From: Phanerochaete sordida
Taxonomy: Eukaryota > Basidiomycota > Agaricomycetes > Polyporales > Phanerochaetaceae
DNA: 64,000 nt
Reading direction: 5' to 3'
Assembly (NCBI GenBank): GCA_019973155.2
Contig: BPQB01000072.1
Location: forward strand, 1 to 64,000
In this document: positions 51,739-62,604 of the stretch, one piece after another
How the letters are laid out: every line of letters starts with the position of its first letter
Numbering within the stretch: the first letter of the stretch is position 1
Position numbers and translations under genes: made by a program
The notes under the pieces: generated by a model
Databases searched by the model: none
What the model was told of the DNA's origin: nothing
The model's input: only the letters and a program-made list of their open reading frames with translations

Positions 51739-54700
51739 CTATACATTCGAATCATCATGTTCCTCCTCCGAAGCAGCACCTTCCACGGAGCCGGCTGGAC
51801 CATCGACGCTCCGCCGGTACCGCGCGCTCGAGCTAGCATCCTCCCGGACCCCGTCTGACGCATTCTGAACTTCACCCAGAGCTATGCTCTCGCTGTATGT
51901 CTCCGGTCCACGCCCTGCTTCCGAGCGCTCTGAGGGCAGAGTCCATCGGTGCGGGATGTGGGATAAGACGCCGCAGAGCGGGGCGACCAGCCTTCGCGGC
52001 CAGACCGTGTTTGTCTCTCTCGGGGTGCGGCTGCGCTGAAGCAGGGAACCAGGCGGGGAGCGTACCGTCCGCTCAGGGCTGCGTGTGGTCTCTGCGGCGT
52101 CAACGGTGGAGTATGATCTGTAGCGTTGAGAGCCGGGCGCCATAGATGGAGCCAGGACTAGAGACTGCGCTCTGCTGGGCGGCGGGCTGTGAGTCGGATG
52201 CTTGATTTTGCGCAGAGCCGGACATTTCTCGTCAACCTCCCATGGATAAGTGGTGTTGTAATTAATGTCGCAGCAATGTGATAACCACAGACAGCCAGTG
52301 GTCTCCTCGCATGACATGGCGTCCTCGTGGGCAGCATGCGCAATGAAGTGTAGCTTGAAGGGGATATCGTAGTTGGTCTCCAAACGATGCGCCACCCCTT
52401 CGCATGCATGCGCCAGACGTCGGAATTCCGCGCAGCGGAGCTGCGACGCGCCGAACACTTCCCGAGTGCTGCGGTCTAAGCTGTTGATAAGCCCGCACAT
52501 TTCTGCCTCTGCTGCCGAAAGTGTTTCGAAGGGAAGTTTCTGGACAAGCGCATCCAGCGCCGTAGAAATCTTGAGGAAGATGGCCTTCAAAAGAGCAGGC
52601 TCAGTAGTAGGCAGTTGCTCTCCAGAGATCCACCGTGTGGCAGTGATGAAGAACACGCATAGGTACCCCTCGCTTGCAATACCAAAGTCTTCGTCAAACC
52701 ACCGCAGTAACAAAAACGCATCTTCTGTCGTCGTTGTCTCTTTATCGGAGAACACTATTTTGGGACGCTGGGTGAGCAACCTTATGGCGGGTCGGACAAG
52801 TGTAGGGAACATACCTAGAACATTATCTGATGTGATCTTCAATCGCCTGTACTCCGCGAGCTCTAGGCAAATGGATCTGCGCAGGTTCTTGAACTTGGTA
52901 GGGAATCTAGATTGAACGTTGAACAGGATATGCAGGGCTTCTGTGTACCATGGCGGCTTGTCACTGCCAGCTCCTGCTAGGGAGCGCAGGATGACACACA
53001 TATCGAATGCGGGGAGGAGGTCGTATAGCACAGCATCACGGCCGATGACGCGCTTCAAATCAGTGACCATGCTAGTTCCCGCTAGCTCCTTCCTTGACAT
53101 CGTGCACCCTTCGTCCCAGCGGTCCATGGGAAGGAGAATCTCGGAAAAGCAGCAGCGATAGCCTGATTGATTGAGTAGTCCGCCCATCCCAGGTAAGAGG
53201 GGAAAGAAGCCGCTGTCATCGTACGCAAAGCGCTGTGAAAGTCGATTGCCGAGGCGTGGGGCGGTGCTGTCATCGGAGGCATCCCAGTATGCCAATCCCG
53301 AATGCGGGTGGTCAAGGAGATTTTGCTGCATGGCGAGGAGAATCGTTCTCCACGCCACAAGGTATGCAGCGGAAATAGCCCTCGAGCGGACAAGAAGAGG
53401 GATATCCGGAAGGTGGGGCTCGAGACGCGATGGGGTGCATTCCGCTATGTATGCGTGCACTCGGATGTCTTGTGAGGAAAGTTTGACCCAGTCCAGCGCA
53501 CGGACCAGCAATGCCGTCTCTGCGACTTCATCCAGTACCCATTCAGTCAGGGTCCATAACGCACCGCCTGACACCGAGGGAATAGTAAACTCTTCGAGGT
53601 AGACCCTGACGGCTACGCGCGCCTTCTTGCGTGTGTAGGACGTCCCGGTAGTCTTGCCTCGTACTTCCCGGCAGCTGGAAAGGTCCCTCTCTCTCCAAGA
53701 GCTCGCCATGGAAGGCCAGGCAGTTTGAGAGCGCGCTTGCTCGCCCGCCCGCAGGGCATGGTGCAGCCGCAGCCACCTGGAGGATATGACGTCGGAAGTG
53801 TCACGCCACTCCCGACAAATGTTCGCCCATCGCGCGGTGACTGACGTAGTGCAATAGACCCAGAGACACCATACTGACTGGCACGCAGTGACACATGCCC
53901 ATGCGGTGGGAGATTTGTAGGGACAGCGTTTGTATACGACAGGAAGGACCGTGAACACCGACGCAGCGATCAGGAAGAGCGCGGCGAATACGGTGATGAT
54001 GATAGCGACAATATTGTCCAAAGTCCAGAGCAGCACGACGACACCGCAGAGGAAGAGGACCATGGCGATCTCTAGAAGGGCAGGGATGGATGAGATCGTC
54101 GCACCAACGTTCCAGGCGTCCCAGGCCTCGATGCGGTCCTGGCGAACGAGAATGTTCTCGCGTGGCAGTGCGAGCGGAGAGTTCCAGCGGAGGTACTCGC
54201 GCAGCCATTGCTTCGCGAGGATCCCGAAGAGGGCGGCGGAGAGACTGAGTACGAGGCTGAGGAAGAAGAGGGTGTTGATCGCTCGCGCGGACGTCGGAGG
54301 GGAGAATGGCTGCGCATCGAGGAGGGATGTCAGGGTGGAATTGACAGTGGAAGGGATGATTGTTCCCGTGGCACGGAGCTGCATGGAGACGCTGAGCGCA
54401 AGGAGCTGGTTCGTGGTGGAAGAGTCGTCGTCCGTGAGCATCGGGTAGGTCTGCACGACAAACGCAGTGAGGAATGCGGAGAATAAGCCAGCCTGGCGAG
54501 AGACACACTCAGTGCTTAGTACCAGACCTGGAAATGAGTAACGCACAAATACTAAGAGCGTATCGATATCTTCAGTATGATATTTCATTTCTCCAGTGTC
54601 ATGCCTGAACAAGTGGTCTTCGACACCTGCCCATCCTGAGAGACCCCTCCTTACCTTTCCATCCCAGATTAGACTTGATGAGATGATACTTGCTACTTGT

Positions 54701-55022
54701 GACGCACCTGGGATCGCTCATCGGTAGGTTGCCCGGGGATATTGGCCGCGGACTGCGGCTTCGTGTCCGCAGGCTCATCGTTGAGGGCATCGCTAACATC
54801 GCCGGGTGACCTGTTCAAGGGCACACCCTGGATTGGCCCAAGCTGCGGCTCATTGCTGAACCCATGCTCGTGCGAAGCTGGACTGGCAGGGGGCTGCCTT
54901 TCTATGTCTTCAGTCTTGGAACCGGGAGCACTGGCATCGTGCGCCTGTTCTGGCACGTCAACCTGAGAGGCGCTACGGTTGGAAGCCGCCCTCGACGGCA
55001 AGAACGACGCCGAAGGATTCAT
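51739..55022 (-). CDS. DUF6535 membrane protein D, intact
   Basis: Predicted 1058 aa. Exons are 54708-55022 (105 codons, start at 55022, MNPSASFLPSRAAS), 54547-54654 (36 codons, containing MKYHTEDIDTLLVF) and 51739-54492. The head differs from copies A-C in ending QPTDERSQ rather than LLTKLIDALSK. Exon 3 has AGLFSAFLTAFVVQTYPML, hydrophobic helices in the first 230 residues, the WLREYLRWNSPLALPREN linker, and CEETTGCLWLSHCCD (C-x5-C-x4-H-x-C) near the C-terminus, then a Ser/Arg-rich tail ending EEEHDDSNV. The second intron (54493-54546) is 54 nt long with no in-frame stop, so a retained-intron form adding 18 residues in the middle of the first membrane segment is possible. Function is unknown. 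Confidence 0.9.
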
Positions 55023-55331
55023 GGCAGAAGACGACGCGGATGCACGAGGAGAACCTTGATTGGTACCTGCGTCGGAGAGGGCCTATATCTCGCGAACGCT
55101 TCTGGTCGCGGGTATGTAGCGCGCGTGCTTGGTAAGAAGCTCGTCGTGTCATACCGCCTTGCCTCGTGCCCACGAGCGCAGCGGATGCGACCCTGCACTC
55201 ATCTTCTTCCGGACCCTGCGGCGCGAAGGCATATGGAATCAACACTCATAAAGCTCCAGCATCCGGCAATCCTCAGTGCTGACGAGCCCAGGACGCTTAT
55301 GGTATACAACTTTGGTATATTCAACCTAGAC

Positions 55332-57929
55332 CTACAGCGGCAAAATATCAGGGACAGGCCCAATGGGCGTAATCTTAAACGGGTTTATCTGCGCAGCGTC
55401 AGTATTCCAGCCCGTCAACGGTGTTGATCAAGTGCCGACGCACCATCTTCATATTATAATACAAGAAATCCCTTCGCTCCGCTCCGGGGAGGAGACTGAT
55501 TTAAACAGAAACCTTTTCACTTCCATCCAGGTCGGGCGCGCTCCAGAGGATTGCTGCGCCCAGCTGCTGACACAATGGTATCTGCGACGAAGTCGGGCGT
55601 GCGGCGCGCGCCGCTCTACATCTCGACCCAGAATAATTCCTTACCTGCGTGACACGGAGGGCAGCGTGCCGCATGCACCCAAAATCTCGACTATCTGGTA
55701 CCCGTACGCCGTCCGAAATGGGTCAGCCGTAGTGAACGCCCGAATGCATGCTCGCGTTGAGGGCGCCGAGCGAGTACATGGGATCGTGCCCGGCGCGCAA
55801 GGCCGACGACCCCGAGTGGCGACACGCCACGTATTTCTCTGCTGTACAGCTCACGTCTGCGCGTCGCGAATGGTACCGCGACTGGCGGCGCACGCATTCG
55901 AGGCCCATTAGCAAGGTGATGCTCGCAAATCGTCGTCCACTCCAGCAAACCGAGGCGGCGCTGCGCGCCGCCTCCCTCGACTGCATGCCCATGCTCGAGG
56001 TTCCGGACTGGATGACCTCAGCCTTGCGCGTCGGCGGCGCGCTTGTGGAGGATCCGCCATCGAACAACGAGTTGGCACCACCTCTTCGCGCCTGCGGCGC
56101 GCACATGCGCTGAGCTTCTACTGCGACTGCGAGTCAGAGCCGAAGTCGGACCTCAATGATGGGGCCGTAGCTGTCCCAGCAGCCGACCCCCAGCACGATT
56201 GAGCTGCGCTCGGGGACCCTCCGCGGCGTGAACATGTGCCCGCGCCTGCCGTATGGGCAGATTTCAAGGCACTATCAAAATCGCTGCGCCCGTGCCGCTC
56301 ACGCGCGGGACCTTTGTGAAGCAATGAGGACTCAGCCGGGATTCTAAACGACATACCGCTGCCGCGAACTAAGGAACTGAAGCTTCAGGGTTCGAGTCGT
56401 CGAGGTGGCGGAGAGAGAATGGGGGAAATTGAGAGGACCGCCTGCGGTGACACCATTTATAATTAATTCGAACGAAAAAAATGGCCGTGGGGCTGCCACG
56501 TCTGAGGCTGTACGCGTGATCATGACCCCAGTAGATTATGGGATGTACGAGACCCGGGTCCAGGACCCGAGTAACCAAGAGCGATATATAAGCTGGTCGA
56601 GACTCAGACGGGCCCCCCAGGTCAATAGACCTCTCGTCAGGCAATTGTATAGAAATGGTACTCTCAGTCGATGTGCATAATATAAGAGTAATCCGACCTT
56701 GATGTGCTGGAAGTTGCACGTATCCTTAAACGCCGGCACCGTCCAGTACAGCTTGCGCAGCCAGCGGTGCAGCTCGGGGTAGTCGCCGCGGATGCTGCGG
56801 ATGTTGCACTTGAAATGCGTGTGGTACGCGACGTCGAAGCGGATCTGCATGGGCGCGGGCGCGTCAGTGGGGGTGTAAGTGGGCAGGCGTAGGGCGTACG
56901 ACGGTAACGAAGAGCCGGACGTCGGCCTCGGTCAGCTGCCCGCCCACGAGGTACTCCTTGCTGGCCAGCAACTTCTCGAGGCGGTCAAGCGACTCGAAGA
57001 GTGGAATGACTGCGGCTTCGTATGCCTTCTGCGATTGCGCGAAGCCGGACTTGTACACTCCGTCTAGAGCTGCGTCAGCCTCGTGATAGAGACTCAATAA
57101 AAATGGACGCGCACTGTTGACGGTGTCGTACACCCACGCGTTGAGCTCGTCGATCTCGGATCGAAGGGATTCGGGGTAGAGGTCGAGCGCCGCCTTGTCC
57201 TTGGGCAAAAGATCGTTGAACGCGGCGTTGAAAATGCGAATGATCTCCGAGCTTTCGTTGTTCACGATCGTGTCCTGCTTCTTATCCCAAAGCAGCGGAA
57301 CAGTGAACCTTGTCCCTGGCATCAGTCTCCGCCGCATCGTCGAGCCCGAACATACGCACCTGCCCGCGAACTCTGGCTCGACACGCAGATAGAGGTCCTT
57401 CAGGTGGCGCGCACCGTGCAGCGGGTCGATGTCTGTGTCAGGGAAGGGGTCCACGTTCGCGAAAGGCCAGCCGTCCTCGTCCATCCGCGGAGACACCACG
57501 GTGACAGCTGCAGTGATGTCAGCCTGCGAACACGCGGGACACGTGAGAACGCGTACGAATGATCTCCTCGAGGCCCTTAAGCTGCCTGACGATGAGGGTG
57601 CGCGTCGCCCAGGCTACAATACGCGTCAGCGAAAGTCCGTCTGTGCGGCCGAAAGCTGCCTACGGCAACCATACGAGACATAGAGGTGGTAGCGATCTGT
57701 AGGGGCACGTTCAGCGAAGATACACAAATAGCCATAGCGCCAACGTACCTTTCTCCGGCTTGAATGGCCCCTCCGCAGTAATCCAGTGCCTGAACGTGGA
57801 CGGCTTGCGGTCAAACGAGCCGTCGGGCTGCACCTTCATCTTGTTGACGTCCGTCTGGCCGGGGTCGCGCGTACCACTCTGCTGCTGCAGAGCGGTGTGC
57901 TGGTGCGGTAGTGCGCTGCCGGTGCTCAT
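55332..57929 (-). CDS. Glutathione transferase 1 (ECM4/omega-Xi type), last exon displaced
   Basis: Likely a glutathionyl-hydroquinone reductase-like, cysteine-type GST. Exons are 57749-57929 (start 57929, MSTGSALPHQH), 57664-57696, 57557-57613, 57360-57507, 57115-57308, 56900-57063 and 56698-56844. Splicing gives YVSYGCPWATRTLIVRQLKG, the CPWA active site with catalytic Cys. FTVPLLWDKKQDTIVNNESS (glutathione-binding ESS turn) and the C-terminal ADVRLFVTVIRFDV..FKCNIRSI complete the fold. The conserved last exon, INPFKITPIGPVPDILPL and stop, is at 55332-55388, separated by a 1.3-kb insertion. Exon 7 ends in a possible GT at 56697, so an in-frame splice over the insertion would drop about 8 residues (TGYYSAAH in copy 2). 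Activity is uncertain. Confidence 0.8.
55413..56670 (+). other. Insertion in the last intron of GST 1, with a possible coding relic
   Basis: Comparison with GST 2, where this intron is 54 nt, defines about 1.26 kb of extra sequence. No terminal repeats or target duplication were found. A plus-strand run from about 55750 to 56113 reads like protein (REWYRDWRRTHSRPISKVML, then LQQTEAALRAASLDCMPM, PDWMTSALRVGGALVED), with a stop at 56111-56113, but I do not recognise the family. The block near 56450-56490 is A-rich. Confidence 0.45.
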
Positions 57930-57949
57930 GCTTGCTCGAAGAGGTACGG

Positions 57950-59340
57950 ACCGAGGACGGGCAAGGGTTGTCGCAGTGTATAGCGCGTGACAGGAGTATG
58001 GCTGTGGAGGACCGTGAGCGTGCGCCGCCAGGATACGATTAGCCTTAGACGTGCGAGCACGCACGTATAAGTACGCGATCCGAGCGTGTGCTTGATGCCA
58101 TTGGTAAGGGGCGTAATGCGCATTGCGTGGCGTCCGCCGCGCCCGAGGTGAGGTCATCCGGAGCCGCCCGCGGCGGAAGCCCGCGCGAAGGGCTCGCGAC
58201 TGGCTCGCGCGGCGGCCGCTGCGTGGCGCAATGCGCAACGGACTGCGAGTGGGTCACGATTGGTAAGCAACGTTCGCGTACGGCAGCGCGATTTGCATAC
58301 CTGGTCGTGCCGGTCTTTTGAGGTTACCGCCATTGAATATTGTAAGAATGGCCAGGATTTACAGCCGGTGCGTACGTCAGACAAGTATGTGGCGATATGT
58401 GTGATGAGGCGTGCGGAACACTGAGAATTCGGTATCGTTAAGGGGAGTCAAATGGGCGGTACATCGAATTCGAATTTACCCACGGGGCAATTGCGTGCAA
58501 TGTCGTTTACTTCAAGCGACCTGGCCGTCTGCGATGACACCAGGAGTAGCCCAAATTTTCGCCAAAAGAAAGCCCAGGCGCAATCTGCAGCTTCGATGCT
58601 GACCAACACGACGTGTATCTGTGGGAAGGGGAATGTCATATCCGATAAGCGTCAATAGAGTGGCGTCGGATAGCTGGAGCTGACCCGCAGCCCTAAGTAT
58701 CCTTCGATATCGGACGTGCTGTCGGACGACCATGTTCTTTATGTGGAATTTCTGCGCGCCGTAGACTGACCAAGCGATCCAAGACGGGCCTCGCTCGTCA
58801 AAGGATACGCAGTTTCTGTATGGCTAGACGCGGGGGCCTAATCCTACGAACTAGGGAGAACGAGCAAGGATAGTCGAAACGTCCAACGCCCCGTGCGCGC
58901 GGTCTTTGCTTGCCAAACGGTGAATGGTGTCGGCGGAAGTCAACGTGGTCAACCACGAGACACGTGTAGAGAGTCATTAGCGAGGAATCGCGCGGGAAAT
59001 GGGGCTCTGAAGCAGCTCGCATGAATCGACTAAGAAATGAGGGCAATCTCGAGGGCAAGATGCATAGCGACGAGCGAGTTTGGTGAAATAGCGATAGTAT
59101 CCTCGTCGCGGTTGGGTGCGAAGGCGAAGGCGAAGTGAAACGCGGCATTTTTGTGGACAGGCGCCCTCGGCGGCGCGGGAGTTCGAACCCGGTCAGCGGC
59201 ATTCACTTTCCATCTATTTCTATAATCGCTCTCCCAGGATGGCTCGCGTCGAAGAAATGTTCTTGGCCAGCTCATGATTTACCGCTTTTAAAGTTGAGAG
59301 ATATGTAAGCTTTCCTCTATTGCACAATTCGATTGTTCCA
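57950..59340. other. Intergenic between the two GST genes
   Basis: This is the upstream region of GST 1 followed by about 1 kb with no supported gene. Short ORFs on both strands have no homology that I recognise. Confidence 0.45.
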
Positions 59341-59353
59341 GCCCTCTCCGCGG

Positions 59354-60719
59354 CTACAGGGGAAGGATGTCTGGCACAGGGCCGACGGGCGTGACCTTCG
59401 TCGGGTTGATCTGCGAAAGTTTCAGCACCAGAGCGAGATCCAGCTAGAACGGTCGTAAACTCACATGAGCAGCACTGTAGTATCCTGTCTTGATGTGCTG
59501 GAAATCACAAGTGTCCTTAAACGCAGGTACGGTCCAGTAGAGCTTGCGCATCCAGCGGTGTAGCTCGGGGTAGTCGCTACGGATGCTGCGGATGTTGCAC
59601 TTGAAGTGGCCGTAGTAGACGACGTCGAAGCGTATCTGGGATAGAAGGCGCAAATTGAGCAGACGGCGCGCAGATGGTTGACGCAGGACGTACGATAGTA
59701 ACGAAGAGCCGGATGTCAGCTTCAGTTAGGCGGCTGCCGACGAGATAGTCCTTGCCCGTGAGCATCTTCGCGAGGCGGTCAAGCGACTCGAATACTGGAA
59801 ACACACCAGCCTCGTACGCCGCCTGAGTCTGCGCGAAGCCAGCCTTGTAGACCCCGTCTAGACGCCAGCCGTCAGCCCTGAATATGATGTCTCGCAGACG
59901 GACTCACAGTTGAGGGTGTCATACACCCACGCGTTCAGCTCGTCGATTTCGGGCCGGAGCGGCTCGGGGTAGAGGTCGAGCGCGGCCTTGTCCGTGGGCA
60001 GGAGTGCGTTGAATGCGCTGTTGAAGACGCGGATGATATCCGAGCTCTCGTTGTTCACGATCGTGTCCTGCTGCTTGTCCCAGAGCACGGGGACGCTGAG
60101 CCTGCTCTCTGATGGTGAGCGGTTTGCAGGGAAATGTTGACGAGCCTTGCGCACTTGCCGACATACTCCGGTTCGGCACGCAGGTAGAGGTCTTTGAGGT
60201 GGCTCGCGCCGTGCAGAGGGTCCACCTCGGCGCCGGGGAAGGGGTCGACGTTTGCGAAGCACCAGCCAACCTCGTCCATCCGTGGGGACAGCACAGTGAT
60301 AGCTAGATGGTATCACGATGAGCACGTCGTCGAGTGAGGGTAGGAGAAAGACGGACGTATAATCTCTTCGAGACCCTTGAGCTGCCTGACGATGAGAGTG
60401 CGCGTAGCATAAGCTATGATTGACGTCAAGACCGACTTCGTGAGCAGCGCGACGGCACATACGGCAGGCATATGAGACGTAGAGATGGTAGCGATCTGCA
60501 GCGATGGGTACGGTCAGCAATGATTGTGTCCCTGTACAGCACGGGCGAACCTTTTTCAGGCTTGAACGGCCCCTCAGGCCCAGGGGTAATCGTATGTTTG
60601 AACGCGGACAACTTGCGTACGCGCGTCTCGTCCGGCCGTGCCTTCAGCTTGTGAACGTCGGACTGCACCTCGCGCGGAATTGCGGCATGCTGGTGTGGAA
60701 GCGCGCTGCCTGTGCTCAT
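59354..60719 (-). CDS. Glutathione transferase 2 (ECM4/omega-Xi type), intact
   Basis: Eight exons are predicted: 60551-60719 (start 60719, MSTGSALPHQHAAIP), 60463-60495, 60357-60413, 60155-60302, 59908-60101, 59694-59857, 59465-59635 and 59354-59410, giving 330 aa. Exon lengths from the second onward equal those of GST 1 where both are complete. Splicing gives YVSYACPYATRTLIVRQLKG, so the active-site motif is CPYA rather than CPWA; the catalytic Cys is kept. SVPVLWDKQQDTIVNNESSD carries the glutathione-binding segment, ADIRLFVTI and FKCNIRSIRSDYPELHRWM the C-terminal domain, and INPTKVTPVGPVPDILPL ends the protein. The likely reaction is reduction of glutathionyl-hydroquinones or similar quinone conjugates in the cytosol. 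It is a tandem duplicate of GST 1. Confidence 0.88.
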
Positions 60720-60859
60720 TCTCGCGGATCGAAGAGCAAAGCGTGCAGATCGAAGAGCTGAAACTGGAGTTCGCGGAGGGCCGCGTGTGCGCTGCTGTGT
60801 GACTCACGGCAGCGAGAAGAGTATAAATACGAGGGACCAGCATTGCAAGACCCACAGAT

Positions 60860-62440
60860 CACAGCTGTAATATTGACTGCGCTGCGGCCCGCGCGTCGTC
60901 CATCGTTCAGTGTTTGGAAGGGTGGTTAACCTCCAACGCTCCGGCACTGCGCCGCACGACGTGAGAGCAGCGTCCTGCTATATTGCAATCAATCAGGGCA
61001 AGAGCCATGCGGAGTAGGAGCAGCGTACATGCGACTCTGCCGAGCTGTCACGTTCCTTGCAATTCGACTCGCTGTACTTATTGACTCTGAGCCTTGGGTA
61101 TTCGCGCGACACTGCGTGTGCAGTGGGTATGTGGTTTCGCCCCCGACATGGAGCTTTAGAAAAGCGGGCTATAGTGTGCTTGAATCAGAGTGCGAAACCT
61201 TCAGGGTATTAGGGCATATCACAGCGCTGTGGTAAAACAGGACAACTTCGGGGAGACGACTGGCATCTAAACGTGAGGAAAGTGGTGACTGCGACTGACG
61301 ACGAGCTCAACTGCATCTCACACGGCGTGACCGGCGAACTGCAAAGCCTTTCCTTCCGGCCGCAACGAGTCCCACTGTACGCCAGGCCGGTGCACTCACC
61401 AAGCCAATACAGTCACCGCTGCCGACACAGCAAATCACCGCGATGGGCTCGCCATACAAAGCAGCAGCAGTGGAAGGGCGTGTTCGACGGCTCAGTACAT
61501 CCGAGCTTGGCCTGCCCTGGACGAACGTCCGACGCCGACGCGGGAAAGCTCCTGACGGAGCGTCCGCGCCTTGGGAATGGTTCTCGATACCGCAAGCGAG
61601 TCTTGCTTGTCTGCACGGGGCAGGCATGCTGAGGGTGTGGCTGTTCAACCGCTGGAAGTCGTGCACGTAATCATGAGGGCTCTCCTAAGGCCTGCGTGGG
61701 ACGAAACGGCTCCAGGAACAGACGGAGAGCATAGTCGGCCGCGAGACAGCGGTTCATTTGTCAGGCAGTTCGTTGTAAAACGGTCGCTGAAAGGCTGAGG
61801 CTGCCGCTACGTGGAACTTTGGATGTGAGATACACGTCGTAGGACGGCGAGGCTGGTTGGCTGGACACCGAGGGGAAACGTGTTATCGACGTCGCCGGGT
61901 TCGAAGACAAGCCCCAGAATTAAATTTAAGATTATTTTCTGGCGATTCGACGCTCCGGAAGGTCGCCGGGACGCCGGCGGGGGATACCGTTTTTGGGATG
62001 ACGTCAGTGGTTACGCTGGGGCAGAGGCTCGGACCCCGTCGGCTGTGGTTTGGCTCTTGCCACCGTCGTGCCTGGAAGCTCCGGCGTGACAACCCCCTTA
62101 CCGCGCGAAATTAATTGCGAAACAGCCCACAACGGGGCCTCCAGCGACGACCACGACCACCACGGCCCCGACCGCCCACGTAGACTTCCCTCGCGCCGTG
62201 TCTGACGGCGAACAACGCTGGCCCGGACGCTTTGCACACGACGCTGAAACCCTCGCCTCGGAGCGCCCACCACGCACAAGCTTTTCGGAAAATCAATTCT
62301 GTGGGCGATAGCATCTCTGACGAAGTCACTCGCGCACTCCCTACGCTGGCGGGTCACGGGCAAATCCAGCAGAAAGTGCAATTCTACACGATTGCTTTCT
62401 GTCTCTCTACCCCCTTCTGCACTGCTCAAAATACACAGCA
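60860..62440. other. Intergenic, nothing recognised
   Basis: No supported gene, RNA or repeat. The right part is the upstream region of the RRM gene. Confidence 0.45.
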
Positions 62441-62604
62441 GTGGCAGCAATGGCCTTGCCCTCCAACTCCTTCGTATGTCCGTTTGTCCTGAATCACACC
62501 CGAATTGCTGAAGCGGCAAGCAGGACCATTCCATCCGCAATTCCCCCCTCCCAACGCTGCCGACGTCCCCCCTCTCGACTTCGGGCACCCCAAGCAACGC
62601 GTCT

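Noticed and set aside
59160..59200. tRNA-like T-loop string GTTCGAACCC
   Set aside because: The flanking bases do not form a 5-bp T-stem with a 7-nt loop, and no matching acceptor, D or anticodon arms could be found at the right distances.
61270..61800. Several ORFs of 70 to 120 codons on both strands
   Set aside because: They overlap each other, lack splice context and domains, and are no longer than expected by chance in GC-rich DNA.
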